Source: Ornithinimicrobium murale
GTDB taxonomy: Bacteria > Actinomycetota > Actinomycetes > Actinomycetales > Dermatophilaceae
Length of the DNA stretch: 64,000 nt
Assembly: GCF_003352835.1 (NCBI RefSeq)
Contig: NZ_QLVD01000024.1
Coordinates: 1-64,000 of the forward strand
Direction: 5' to 3'
Under the pieces are notes generated by a model, which ran no database searches, had not been told where the DNA came from, and saw only the letters and a list, made by a program, of their open reading frames with translations. Of the stretch, positions 53,585 through 61,520 are shown in pieces. The position numbers were made by a program, and so were the translations under genes. Within the stretch, counting starts at the first letter, position 1. Each line of letters begins with the position of its first letter.

Positions 53585-54575
53585 GTGGTGCTCCCTCGTC
53601 GACCGCCGATGACTCCGCGCGACCAGGATCGTTTCCGGCTGGCTCCGCACCGTCCGGGTCGGTGTGGTCCGGGTCGGTGTGGTCCGAGCCGGTGTGGTCC
53701 GAGGCGGTGTGGTCCGAGTCGGTGTGGTCCGGGCCGCCGACCCCCGCGCGTTCCACCCATGGCTCGCGCCCCTTGCGCAGGCTGTGGGCGATCGCGAAGA
53801 GCAACAGGCCCGCGACGATGAACGCCACCGCCGTGACCTGATTGGTGCGCAACGGACCCACCATGTAGCTGAAGTCGGTGCGGATCCCCTCGATCCAGAA
53901 CCTGCCAGAGCCGTAGATCACCATGTAGAGCGCGAACAGCTTGCCCCAGCCGAGCTGGAACTTCCGGTCGATCCACAGCAGCGCCAGACAGCCGAGGGCG
54001 TTCCACGTCAGTTCATAGAGGAAGGTCGGCTGGAAGGTCTCGACGTCGCGGTGCTCAGCCGGTCTGCGATCGGGGGCGATCTCCAGGCCCAGCGGGCCAT
54101 CGTCCGGCCCGCCGAAGAGCTCCTGGTTGAACCAGTTGCCGAGTCGACCGACCGCCTGGGCCAGGATCAGGCCTGGGGCCAGCGAGTCGGCGAACGCGGT
54201 GATCCGCGCACCGCGGCGCCAGCACACGAACAGCGCACCCAGGCCGCCGCCGATGACGGCGCCGAAGATGGCGATCCCGCCCTCCCAGATGTAGAGCGCG
54301 CTGATCGGATCGCGGCCCTCCCCGAAGTAGTCCTCCCAGTGCGTTGCCACGTGGTAGATACGGGCCCCGACGATGCCGGAGGGGATCGCGACGATGGCGA
54401 TCGACTCGAAGGTGTCGGCCAGCCCTCCACGGGCGACCCAGCGCGTGCGACCGATGAACCAGGCAAGGATCATGCCGGCCAGGAGGCACAGCGCATAGAA
54501 GCGGATGGTGAGCGGGCCCAGTTGGAACTGGCTGATGTCCGGGCTGGGGATCGACATGATCACACGACCCATCAT
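53571..54575 (-). CDS. lgt: prolipoprotein diacylglyceryl transferase
   Basis: A 334-residue membrane enzyme with seven helices that attaches diacylglycerol to the lipobox cysteine of prolipoproteins. Signature segments IRFYALCLLAGMILAWFIG, YIWEGGIAIFG, GRLGNWFNQELFG (catalytic Arg and substrate-binding residues) and GSGRFWIEGIRTD are intact. The C-terminal 60 residues are a hydrophilic Asp/His/Thr repeat, unusual for Lgt. Start: ATG 54575; ATG 54557 (SIPSPDISQF) is equally plausible and matches the usual Lgt start. No ribosome site is obvious for either. Confidence 0.92.
   Translation of the reverse strand: MMGRVIMSIPSPDISQFQLGPLTIRFYALCLLAGMILAWFIGRTRWVARGGLADTFESIAIVAIPSGIVGARIYHVATHWEDYFGEGRDPISALYIWEGGIAIFGAVIGGGLGALFVCWRRGARITAFADSLAPGLILAQAVGRLGNWFNQELFGGPDDGPLGLEIAPDRRPAEHRDVETFQPTFLYELTWNALGCLALLWIDRKFQLGWGKLFALYMVIYGSGRFWIEGIRTDFSYMVGPLRTNQVTAVAFIVAGLLLFAIAHSLRKGREPWVERAGVGGPDHTDSDHTASDHTGSDHTDPDHTDPDGAEPAGNDPGRAESSAVDEGAPPERT
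53652..53736 (-). repeat. 15-bp tandem repeat in the lgt tail
   Basis: Six 15-bp units from 53652 encode five-residue DHT(D/G/A)S or DHTDP units at the cytosolic or outer tail of Lgt. The repeat is rich in His and Asp and could bind metal, though none is shown. Confidence 0.88.
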
Positions 54576-54638
54576 GCTGGATCACGCGCCGCACACCGAA
54601 ACCCGCCCCGGTCCTACCACCGCACCTATCCTGGGGAA

Positions 54639-55019
54639 GTGACCGGATCGCCCTCCCTGATCGGCATGTGGACCCTGCCGCACCGCGTGGCAGCGGTGGC
54701 CACCATGCTGGTCCACCTCGCCTTCTCCGTGGTCGTGGTCCTCGGCGGCTTCCTCGCCTGGTTTCAGCCGTGGGTGCTCTGGCTGCACCTCCCCGCGCTG
54801 GCGTGGGGCCTGGCCGGGCAGGTCCGTGATCTGCCGTGCCCGTTGACCACCCTGGAGAACCACTCGCGCCGGCGTGGCGGGTGGCTGCCCCTGACCGAGA
54901 CCGGCTTCATCGACCACTACTTCACCGGGGTCCTCTATCCCGTGTCCTGGAAGCCGTGGATGCCGTTCCTGGTCCTGACCGTCGTGCTGGTCTCGTGGGC
55001 CGGCCTGCTCATTTCCTAG
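54639..55019 (+). CDS. DUF2784 domain membrane protein
   Basis: A 126-residue protein with three hydrophobic segments. VRDLPCPLTTLENHSRRRGG followed by TGFIDHYFTGVLYP matches the DUF2784 family core (CPLT.LEN ... Y...YP). No function is known. GTG 54639 lies exactly six bases after TATCCT (54627-54632) and lacks a ribosome site, the leaderless pattern. It is divergent from lgt and overlaps the XRE regulator stop by four bases. Confidence 0.78.
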   Translation: MTGSPSLIGMWTLPHRVAAVATMLVHLAFSVVVVLGGFLAWFQPWVLWLHLPALAWGLAGQVRDLPCPLTTLENHSRRRGGWLPLTETGFIDHYFTGVLYPVSWKPWMPFLVLTVVLVSWAGLLIS

Positions 55020-55603
55020 CGGTCCTGCTGGGTCGTCGCCCGCAGATGGGCGCGCTCCCCCTGCTTTCCGACCAGGCTGAGGAACTCGACGGGGCCCGCG
55101 CTCGTCGCGCCGAACCAGTGCGGTGTGCGCGTGTCGAACTCGGCCGCTTCGCCCGGCGTGAGGACGAGGTCGTGCTCACCGAGCACCAGCCGGAGCCGAC
55201 CGCTGAGCACGAACGCCCAGTCGTAGCCCTCGTGGCTACGCAGCACCGGCTCGTCCCCCTCCCGTCCGGCGGGCAGGACGAACTTGTAGGCCTGGATGCC
55301 TCCCGGTCGGCGACTCAGCGGCAGGACCGTGCTCCCGTCCGTGGTGCGGAGCGGCCTGAGGTTGATGCGCGGATCTCCCGTGGGTGGAGCGTCGACGAGC
55401 TCATCCAGGGTGACCCCGTGTGACCGGGCCAGGGGCAACAGCTGCTCCAGTGTCGGACGACGCAGACCGGCCTCGAGCCGGGAGAGCGTGCTCGTCGAGA
55501 TCCCGGTCTCCTCGGCCAGGTCGCTCAACGTGACGTCACGCCGCTGGCGCAGCTCCCGGAGTCTCGGCCCCACGGCGTCCAGTGTTTTGGCGGTGGTATC
55601 CAT
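55016..55603 (-). CDS. XRE-family regulator with C-terminal cupin
   Basis: A 195-residue regulator. The helix-turn-helix (LRELRQRRDVTLSDLAEETGISTSTLSRLEAG) lies at residues 14-46 and a cupin_2 domain (RSHEGYDWAFVLSGRLRLVLGEHDLVLTPGEAAEFD, ending HWFG) fills the C-terminal half, where a small ligand should bind. ATG 55603 begins ten bases from the nearest of two symmetrical operators in the divergent promoter, pointing to autoregulation and control of the FAD oxidoreductase-methyltransferase pair. Confidence 0.85.
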   Translation of the reverse strand: MDTTAKTLDAVGPRLRELRQRRDVTLSDLAEETGISTSTLSRLEAGLRRPTLEQLLPLARSHGVTLDELVDAPPTGDPRINLRPLRTTDGSTVLPLSRRPGGIQAYKFVLPAGREGDEPVLRSHEGYDWAFVLSGRLRLVLGEHDLVLTPGEAAEFDTRTPHWFGATSAGPVEFLSLVGKQGERAHLRATTQQDR

Positions 55604-55612
55604 GCCGCTATT

Positions 55613-55648
55613 TTGCCATTTGGCAACTCTACTTGCCAACTGTGGCAA
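55613..55648. promoter_or_regulatory. double operator between XRE-cupin regulator and FAD oxidoreductase
   Basis: Two inverted repeats with the same arms lie here: TTGCCA-N2-TGGCAA (55613-55626) and TTGCCA-N4-TGGCAA (55633-55648). Their centres are 21 bases apart, two helical turns, so two dimers could sit on one DNA face. They occupy the region between ATG 55603 (minus) and the plus-strand gene, covering the likely promoters of both. Confidence 0.7.
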
Positions 55649-55719
55649 CGGCGGGACACCATCGTGCAGAACGCGCACGCGGCCTGCGTGCGAAGGCGAA
55701 CGAGCAGGGAGTGTGGGAT

Positions 55720-56691
55720 ATGTCGGTTCACGAGGAAGGGCTGCGTGACGTGGTGGTCGTGGGCGGGGGTGCGGCCGGGCTCAGCGCAGCCCTGACGCTT
55801 TCCAGAGCGCGACAAGCGGTGACAGTCATTGACGCCGGAGCACCGCGCAACGCCCCGGCCGAGGGAGTGCACGGCCTGCTGGGCCTGGAGGGCATCAGCC
55901 CGGTCGAACTGCTGCGGCGGGGACGGGAAGAGGTGCGCGGCTACGGCGGCGAGATCGTCACCGGCGAGGTGGTGGACGTGGAGCGCACGGCCACCGGCTT
56001 CACGCTCAGGACACGAAACGGTGCCTCGTTCGGGGCACGGCGCCTGGTCATCGCCACCGGCCTGGTCGACGAGCTGCCGGAGGTGCCTGGTGTGCGTGAG
56101 CAGTGGGGCCGCGGCGTGCTGCACTGCCCGTTCTGCCACGGCTGGGAGGTGCGCGACCGCCGCATCGGCATCCTGGTCACCGGTCCCCAGTCGGTGCACA
56201 AGGCGTTCCTGTTCCGGCAGTGGAGCGCCGACGTGGTGCTGTTCTCCAACGACCACGAGCTCGAGCCGCAGGAGCAGAGTCAACTGGCGGCACTCGGCGT
56301 TGCCGTGATCGACGGCACTGTCACCGGGCTGGACGTCGAGGGGGACGCGCTCCGGGGAGTGCGCCTGGCCGACGGACGCGCCATCGATGTGGACGCCATC
56401 GTGGTGGCGACCCGGATGGTCGCACGCACCGAACCGTTCGAGGGCATCGGCCTTGAGCCGACCGAGCACCCGATGGGGGCGTTCATCGAGGCGGATGAGT
56501 TCGGCAGGAGCACCGTTCCCGGTGTGTGGGTCGCCGGAAACGCGAGCGATCTGGGCGCTCAGGTGAGCCATGCGGTCGCCGCGGGCACCCGCGCCGCGCA
56601 GCACCTCATCTCCGAGGTTGTCATGGCCGGCCTGGCGCCGATCGACGCCCCAGTCCCGGCATCGTCCGAGCCAGCCCAGGAAGGAGCCTGA
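55720..56691 (+). CDS. thioredoxin-reductase-like FAD oxidoreductase
   Basis: A 323-residue flavoprotein with FAD-binding VVVGGGAAGLSAAL at the N-terminus, a second dinucleotide-binding region near RRIGILVTGPQSV, the redox pair in HCPFCHGWEV and the C-terminal GVWVAGNASD. This resembles the TrxR-like enzymes of dithiol (holomycin/gliotoxin) or arsenical/mercury type; the second Rossmann motif is degenerate (GILVTGPQS), so NADPH use is not certain. It shares a TGATG junction with the methyltransferase. ATG 55720 follows GGGAGTGTGGG. Confidence 0.83.
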   Translation: MSVHEEGLRDVVVVGGGAAGLSAALTLSRARQAVTVIDAGAPRNAPAEGVHGLLGLEGISPVELLRRGREEVRGYGGEIVTGEVVDVERTATGFTLRTRNGASFGARRLVIATGLVDELPEVPGVREQWGRGVLHCPFCHGWEVRDRRIGILVTGPQSVHKAFLFRQWSADVVLFSNDHELEPQEQSQLAALGVAVIDGTVTGLDVEGDALRGVRLADGRAIDVDAIVVATRMVARTEPFEGIGLEPTEHPMGAFIEADEFGRSTVPGVWVAGNASDLGAQVSHAVAAGTRAAQHLISEVVMAGLAPIDAPVPASSEPAQEGA

Positions 56692-57461
56692 TGGAACACT
56701 CCTTCAGCAAGGACTACTGGGATGAGATCTGGCAGGGAGACCGGCGTGGCCCCATGAGCGTGAGTCCGCCCAATCCGCACCTGCTGACCGAGGTCGCCGA
56801 CCTGCGGCCCGGCACGGCGCTCGACGCCGGGTGTGGAGCCGGCGCGGAGGCAGTGTGGCTCGCCTCCCAGGGGTGGCGCGTCCTCGGGGCCGACGTCTCG
56901 CAGGCCGCCCTGGCGCTCGCTCAGGACAGAGCGGCGGCCAACGGTGTCGGGGACCTGGTGACCTGGGTCCGGGCCGACCTCTCCACCTGGGAGCCGACCG
57001 AGCAGTTCGACCTGGTCACCACTCACTACGCCCATCCGGCCATGCCGCAGGTGGAGTTCTACGAACGCCTCGCCACCTGGGTGGCCCCCGGCGGCACTCT
57101 GCTCATCGTCGGCCACCTGCACCACAGTCCCGACGACGGCCAGGACCAGCCGGGCCACGGGCACCCGCCCGGCGGTGAGCACCAGAACCACGGTAACCAC
57201 CAGAACCGCGATGACCAGCGGAACCACGATGACCACCAGAACCACGATGACCACCAGAACCACGGTGAGCACCAGCACGCAAAGCACGAGACCCGGCCGC
57301 CGGCGGAGGCCTCGGCGACAGCTGCCACCATCACGGCCGTGCTGAGCTCGGCCAGCTGGGACATCGTCACCGCGGAGGAGTCACATCGCGCTATGACGGG
57401 CCCGAACGGCGCCGAGACCACGATCCATGATGTCGTGGTCAGGGCAACACATCACACATGA
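56691..57461 (+). CDS. class I SAM-dependent methyltransferase with His/Asp-rich insertion
   Basis: A 256-residue methyltransferase. The SAM motif is ALDAGCGAGAEAVWLA (residues about 44-59), motif II VLGADVS and motif IV FDLVTTHYAHP. Between the strand GTLLIVGHLHH and the last strands there is an insertion of about 45 residues built on NHDDHQ repeats, rich in His, Asp, Asn and Gln, likely to bind divalent metal or stay disordered. AAGGAG precedes the ATG. Together with the oxidoreductase it forms an operon; thiol or metalloid methylation would fit but is inference. Confidence 0.82.
   Translation: MEHSFSKDYWDEIWQGDRRGPMSVSPPNPHLLTEVADLRPGTALDAGCGAGAEAVWLASQGWRVLGADVSQAALALAQDRAAANGVGDLVTWVRADLSTWEPTEQFDLVTTHYAHPAMPQVEFYERLATWVAPGGTLLIVGHLHHSPDDGQDQPGHGHPPGGEHQNHGNHQNRDDQRNHDDHQNHDDHQNHGEHQHAKHETRPPAEASATAATITAVLSSASWDIVTAEESHRAMTGPNGAETTIHDVVVRATHHT
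57186..57275 (+). repeat. 18-bp tandem repeat (five copies) in the methyltransferase gene
   Basis: Five 18-bp units starting at 57186 encode NHDDHQ and near variants (NHGNHQ, NRDDQR, NHGEHQ). Two adjacent units are identical. The repeat interrupts the methyltransferase fold in a surface loop and adds about twelve histidines. Confidence 0.93.
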
Positions 57462-57483
57462 GCCTTCTGCGATGAGGTGAGAG

Positions 57484-58014
57484 TCAGCGCTCCAGGGTGC
57501 GGGTCCAGGTCGCCATCTGCAGCACATACCCCTTGCGTTCGCGACGCTGCAGTGGACTCGGTGCCAGGCTGAAACCAGCGGCAACAGCGCTGCGCTGGCT
57601 CGCGGTGTTCCCGGTCGCGATCACCAGACGGCTCATCTGGTAGCCGGCGCTGACCGCCACCGGGAAGAGTGCCAGGACAGCCCGAGCCGCCAACCCCTGA
57701 CCCCGATGCTCCTGGCCCACAGCGAAGGCGAACTCGCAACCGGTCGCGGTCTCGGTCGGGAACAGCAGCACCTCGCCCATCGGCGCTCCTCCATCGTGGG
57801 TGATCGCCAACGCCAGGGTGCCACCCTCGCGTGCCTCACGCGCTTGCCGGACGTAGTCGGTCGCGACGTCCGTGTCGAACGGCTGCGGAAGTGGTGTCCA
57901 GCGGTCCATCTCGTCCGTGTTGAACAGGGTGACCATCGTCGGGATGTCCGCATCGGTCCAGTCCCGCAGGACAAGCCCCTGCCCGCGCACCGGCGTCAGT
58001 CCGTCCCAGTCCAC
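57484..58014 (-). CDS. GNAT family N-acetyltransferase (RimJ/RimL-like)
   Basis: A 176-residue GNAT: LVLRDWTDADIPTMVTLF at the start, FAVGQEHRGQGLAARAVLAL the acetyl-CoA loop, and TGNTASQRSAVAAGFSL the usual N...S...A.K.GF element. It resembles the RimJ/RimL group that acetylates proteins or small amines. The GTG start shares a base with the HutD-type stop (TAGTG). Convergent with the methyltransferase gene, 22 bases apart. Confidence 0.8.
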   Translation of the reverse strand: MDWDGLTPVRGQGLVLRDWTDADIPTMVTLFNTDEMDRWTPLPQPFDTDVATDYVRQAREAREGGTLALAITHDGGAPMGEVLLFPTETATGCEFAFAVGQEHRGQGLAARAVLALFPVAVSAGYQMSRLVIATGNTASQRSAVAAGFSLAPSPLQRRERKGYVLQMATWTRTLER

Positions 58015-58634
58015 TAGGAGCCGACCGTGATCACAACGCAGGGGGCACCGCGAAGGGCCACCGGCTCAGTGGTGTCCAGGACGTCATACCGCGCGAGCCT
58101 CCAGGTCTGGCCGTCACCGCCGCTGGCGGTGAACCCGTCCTCCAGCGCGACCACCAGCCGGCGTGCGCCGCCCTTGACAGGGCCGAGACGGGTGTCTCCC
58201 GCCTGCCCGGCTCCCCCATCGTGGACCACGACCTGGCCGCTGGCCCGGCCACGGCGGGTCATCAGGTTCAGGGCCCTGGTCGGGCCGTCCGGCAGGCGGG
58301 CCGTCACGGACTGCTCCCCTGGGAAGTGGTGGGGCCGGCGCTCGACGAGCACGGTCTCCCCCGCCGCGCTCGCCAGCACCATCGACCCGCCCTCGAGCAG
58401 CGTGAGGACCCGATCGACCCCGGGAAACGCCGAGAAGGGACCCGGCGCCTCGATGTCGGCGATGCTCACCCGCCAGTCGAAGGTGCTCGGGCCGCTGGTC
58501 CCAGGTGCGGTTGCGACAGCTCGGGTGAGACCACCCCCGTTCTGCCAGGGGGTGGTCTCCGCGTCCACCCAGCGGGTCACCGTGGATCGGGGTGTCACCA
58601 GGTCCGCAGCCTGGTGTGCCTTGCGCTGATGCAT
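58014..58634 (-). CDS. HutD/Ves family protein
   Basis: A 206-residue cupin-like protein. TPWQNGGGLTRAVA, FDWRVSIADIEAPGPFSAFPGVDRVLTLLEGG and RALNLMTRRG are the HutD/Ves (PF05962) landmarks. HutD is linked to histidine utilisation in proteobacteria, Ves to cold response; neither role is established here. ATG 58634 overlaps the stop of the DinB-type gene by one base (TGATG). The frame continues to 58790 inside that gene and is rejected. Confidence 0.82.
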   Translation of the reverse strand: MHQRKAHQAADLVTPRSTVTRWVDAETTPWQNGGGLTRAVATAPGTSGPSTFDWRVSIADIEAPGPFSAFPGVDRVLTLLEGGSMVLASAAGETVLVERRPHHFPGEQSVTARLPDGPTRALNLMTRRGRASGQVVVHDGGAGQAGDTRLGPVKGGARRLVVALEDGFTASGGDGQTWRLARYDVLDTTEPVALRGAPCVVITVGS

Positions 58635-59119
58635 CAGTCGACGACCAGATGCTGGTGTCCGTCGATACCTTCGCGGACCATGTCCAGGTGGCCCGCGTGG
58701 GTGGCGGTCTCGACGAGGAGCCTGAGCAGGCACTGGCGAGCATCCGCGAACGGTGGGAAAGGGAACACGTCCTCCGGTGGCCACCAGCACGGCGGAGCGT
58801 CGAGATCCACCCCTGCCAGCACGGCGTCGGAGCGGTGTGACCAGTGCCGGTACAGCTCCACCGTCTCAAGGCCAGAGGTCACCGGGACCTTCCAGCCGTC
58901 GGTGATCAGGGCCATCGCTTCGTCATCACCACCAAGGATGGCACTGGCCCAGAAGATCTCATCGTCGTAGGTCAGATGGTTCAGGAGCTGGGCGATAGAC
59001 CAGCCTGAGGCAGCGATGGTGCGGGTCAGGTGGGCATCGTGCAGCCCGTCCACGGTGGCCAGCACATGACGTCGTTCGGACTCCAGCTGCGCCAGGAGCG
59101 CGGACCGTTCTCGCGTCAT
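58634..59119 (-). CDS. DinB family (DUF664) protein, putative thiol S-transferase
   Basis: A 161-residue four-helix protein of the DinB/DUF664 superfamily. The metal-binding histidines can be assigned to WSIAQLLNHLTYDDE and ETATHAGHLDMVREG. Actinobacterial relatives are mycothiol- or bacillithiol-dependent S-transferases or maleylpyruvate isomerases. ATG 59119 lies six bases after TACGGT (59131-59126), the leaderless pattern, so the trio DinB-HutD-GNAT forms one leaderless operon. Confidence 0.85.
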   Translation of the reverse strand: MTRERSALLAQLESERRHVLATVDGLHDAHLTRTIAASGWSIAQLLNHLTYDDEIFWASAILGGDDEAMALITDGWKVPVTSGLETVELYRHWSHRSDAVLAGVDLDAPPCWWPPEDVFPFPPFADARQCLLRLLVETATHAGHLDMVREGIDGHQHLVVD

Positions 59120-59173
59120 CACAGCACCGTACGCGCGATCAGCCCGCTGTGGGACAGGCAACGCCGCCCCGGC

Positions 59174-59896
59174 TCAGCCGTGCCGCCGGCGCAGCTCTGT
59201 CTCAACGTCGGCCAGTCCCAGTCCACGACTGCGCAGCAGCACCAGCAGGTGATAGATCAGGTCGGCCGACTCCCCGACGAGTTCGGGGTCCTCCTGCACG
59301 ACCGCGGCGAGGGCGGTCTCCACACCCTCCTCACCGACCTTCTGAGCCACGCGGCGGATGCCACCCTCGAGCAACGAGGTGGTGTAGGACCCTTCAGGCC
59401 GCTCTCGGTCGCGACGCAGCACGATCTGCTCCAGGTCCGCGAGGAAGGAGCCGACCTCGGACCCTCCCTGTCGAGCCTCCGAACGAGCCGGTCCGACCTC
59501 GAACCCTCCCTGTCGGTCGTCCGAACCGGCCGGTCCGACCTCGGAACCTGCCCGCGCAGCCTCGAAGCAGGACTCGGCGCCGGTGTGGCAGGTCGCACCG
59601 TCGGGCGCACACAGCAGCAGGACCGTGTCCCGGTCGCAGTCGACCTGGACCGCCGCGACACGAAGGTAGTTGCCACTGGTGGCGCCCTTGACCCACTGCT
59701 CCTGTCTGCTCCTGCTGTAGAACGTGGCCAGGCCGGTCACCAAGGTGGCGCTGAGTGCCTCGGCATCCTGATAGCCGACCATCAGCACCCGACCCGTGCT
59801 CACGTGCTGCACCACGGCGGGCAGCAGCCCGCCCTGCTTGGCGAAGTCAAGGTCAGCGACGCCCAGACCATCGGGCAGCTGCAGCGAGCCGCTCAT
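59174..59896 (-). CDS. hisI: bifunctional phosphoribosyl-AMP cyclohydrolase/phosphoribosyl-ATP pyrophosphatase HisIE
   Basis: A 240-residue fusion of HisI (residues 1-110: VLMVGYQDAEAL, FYSRSRQEQWVKGATSGN, CDRDTVLLL) and HisE (residues 155-240: FLADLEQIVLRRD, GEEGVETALAAV, ESADLIYHLLVLL). It performs steps 2 and 3 of histidine synthesis. Actinobacteria normally encode HisI and HisE separately; the fusion is a proteobacterial and plant trait. A 42-bp repeat lengthens the linker. ATG 59896 overlaps the hisF stop by four bases. Confidence 0.93.
   Translation of the reverse strand: MSGSLQLPDGLGVADLDFAKQGGLLPAVVQHVSTGRVLMVGYQDAEALSATLVTGLATFYSRSRQEQWVKGATSGNYLRVAAVQVDCDRDTVLLLCAPDGATCHTGAESCFEAARAGSEVGPAGSDDRQGGFEVGPARSEARQGGSEVGSFLADLEQIVLRRDRERPEGSYTTSLLEGGIRRVAQKVGEEGVETALAAVVQEDPELVGESADLIYHLLVLLRSRGLGLADVETELRRRHG
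59451..59555 (-). repeat. 42-bp tandem repeat (2.5 copies) in the HisI-HisE linker
   Basis: Units start at 59451, 59493 and 59535 and encode 14-residue blocks (GSEVGPARSEARQG and similar) exactly between the two enzymatic domains of the HisIE fusion. Confidence 0.9.
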
Positions 59897-60777
59897 GCGG
59901 TGGTGCCCTCCATCGACGTCGGTGTGCCCGCGGTCGGTGAGCTACGCGGGATGCGGGGTGGCGTGGTCGGCGGTGTGCGTGGACCCCCGACGGGGACGGG
60001 GTCGTCCATTCGCACCTCGATGCCTGCCTCGCCCAAGCGCTCCTTGAGGTCCCGGATCGCCAGCTCCCCGGAGTGGAAGACTCCGGCCGCCAGGGCCCCG
60101 TCCACGTCAGCGTCGCGGAAGACGTCAATGAAATGCTGCGCACTGCCTGCACCGCCGGAGGCGATCAGCGGGACCTGGCACACCTGGCGGACCGCACGGA
60201 GCTGCTCCACGTCATAGCCCCGCCGCACGCCGTCGGACCCCATGGCGTTGAGCACCACCTCCCCGGCGCCGAGCTCCTGCACCCGCTCGACCCAGGCGAG
60301 GGTGGTGGTCTCCAGGGCGCGGGTGGCGTCCGGGTCACCCGTCAGCTGCCGGATGCGCCACTGCCCGTCCTCGTCGCGCAGGCTGTCGACGCCCACCACG
60401 ACGCACTGGGTCCCGAACTCGCGGGCCAGCTCACCGACCAGCTCTGGCCGCCGGGTCGCCGGGGTGTTCACCGAGACCTTGTCGGCACCGGCCAGCAGCA
60501 CCGCGCGGGCGTCCTCGACCGAGCTGATGCCTCCGGCGACACAGAACGGGATGTCGATCTCGCGGGCGACCCGGTCGATCCAGTCCAGGTCCACCCGACG
60601 CCCCTGCGGGCTGGCCGTGATGTCGTAGAAGACCAGCTCGTCCACGCCCTCGGCGCTGTAGCGCGCGGCCAGCTCGGTGATGCCACCCATGTCCTGGTGA
60701 TCGCGGAACCTGGTGCCCTTGACGACCCGTCCATCGCTGACGTCGAGGCAGGCGATCACCCTGCGCGCCAGCGTCAC
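59893..60777 (-). CDS. hisF: imidazole glycerol phosphate synthase subunit HisF
   Basis: A 294-residue TIM barrel: VIACLDVSDGRVVKGTRF with the catalytic Asp11, FVAGGISS-type phosphate loops (VAGGISSVEDA, NAMGSDGVRRGYD, ASGGAGSAQHF) and Asp131 in VVVGVDS. It cyclises the HisH-derived ammonia with PRFAR to imidazole glycerol phosphate and AICAR. The KGVNFV-type segment here reads KGTRFRDHQ, as in gammaproteobacterial HisF (VKGVQFRNHE). A 37-residue Pro/Thr-rich tail extends past the barrel. It overlaps hisA by four bases. Confidence 0.94.
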   Translation of the reverse strand: MTLARRVIACLDVSDGRVVKGTRFRDHQDMGGITELAARYSAEGVDELVFYDITASPQGRRVDLDWIDRVAREIDIPFCVAGGISSVEDARAVLLAGADKVSVNTPATRRPELVGELAREFGTQCVVVGVDSLRDEDGQWRIRQLTGDPDATRALETTTLAWVERVQELGAGEVVLNAMGSDGVRRGYDVEQLRAVRQVCQVPLIASGGAGSAQHFIDVFRDADVDGALAAGVFHSGELAIRDLKERLGEAGIEVRMDDPVPVGGPRTPPTTPPRIPRSSPTAGTPTSMEGTTA

Positions 60778-61520
60778 CGGCGCTCCTCAGCGATGGCCTC
60801 GTCAATCGTCAACCGGCCCTCGAGGAGCGCCTTGCCGAGGATGATCCCGGCGCAGCCGAGCTTGCGGACACCACGCACGTCAGCCGCATGGCGGGCACCG
60901 CCTGAAGCCTGCACCGCCACGTCGGGGACCGCGCGGGTCAGGAAGGTGTAGAGGTTGAGGTTCGGACCGGCCAGGGTGCCGTCCCGCCCGATGTCGGTGC
61001 ACAGCGCGTGCGCCAGGCCGGAGCGCGCATAGTGGCTCAGCAGCACCGCAAGATCCGTTGCGGAGTCCGAGGTCCACCCCGCAGTGGGCAGCACCCAGGA
61101 GCCGTCCTCCCCCGTGCGGGCGTCGAGCGCGACCGTGATCCGGTCGGCCCCGAACTCCTCGATCCAGCTGGTCACCGTCTCCGGCTGTGTCACGGCCAGG
61201 GACCCGATCACCACGCGCGCCGCGCCGGCCTCGAGCAGCGCGGCAACATCCTGCTTGCTGCGCACGCCCCCACCGGTCTGCACGGACAGCGCCGTCTCCG
61301 AGACGACCTCGCGCAACAGCGCGGTCAGGGTGTAGCCGCCGGCACGGGCGGCGTCCAGGTCGACCAGGTGCAGCCAGCTTGCCCCACCCGCGGCATAGTC
61401 ACGGGCCACGTCGAGCGGTTCGGTCGGGTAGCGGGTCTCCTTGTCGTAGTCACCCTTGTGCAACCTGACGACGCGGCCCTCGCGGACGTCGATCGCGGGA
61501 TAGACGGTGAAGTCGGTCAT
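60774..61520 (-). CDS. hisA: HisA isomerase of proteobacterial type
   Basis: A 248-residue TIM barrel. TVYPAIDVREGRVVRLHKGDY, SWLHLVDLDAARAGGYTL and QTGGGVRSKQDV match Xanthomonas/Stenotrophomonas HisA closely as I remember it, whereas actinobacterial PriA begins with ELLPAVDVADGQAVRL and has the dual HisA/TrpF active site. It isomerises ProFAR to PRFAR. ATG 61520 overlaps hisH by four bases. If it is monofunctional the organism needs a separate TrpF. Confidence 0.9.
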   Translation of the reverse strand: MTDFTVYPAIDVREGRVVRLHKGDYDKETRYPTEPLDVARDYAAGGASWLHLVDLDAARAGGYTLTALLREVVSETALSVQTGGGVRSKQDVAALLEAGAARVVIGSLAVTQPETVTSWIEEFGADRITVALDARTGEDGSWVLPTAGWTSDSATDLAVLLSHYARSGLAHALCTDIGRDGTLAGPNLNLYTFLTRAVPDVAVQASGGARHAADVRGVRKLGCAGIILGKALLEGRLTIDEAIAEERR

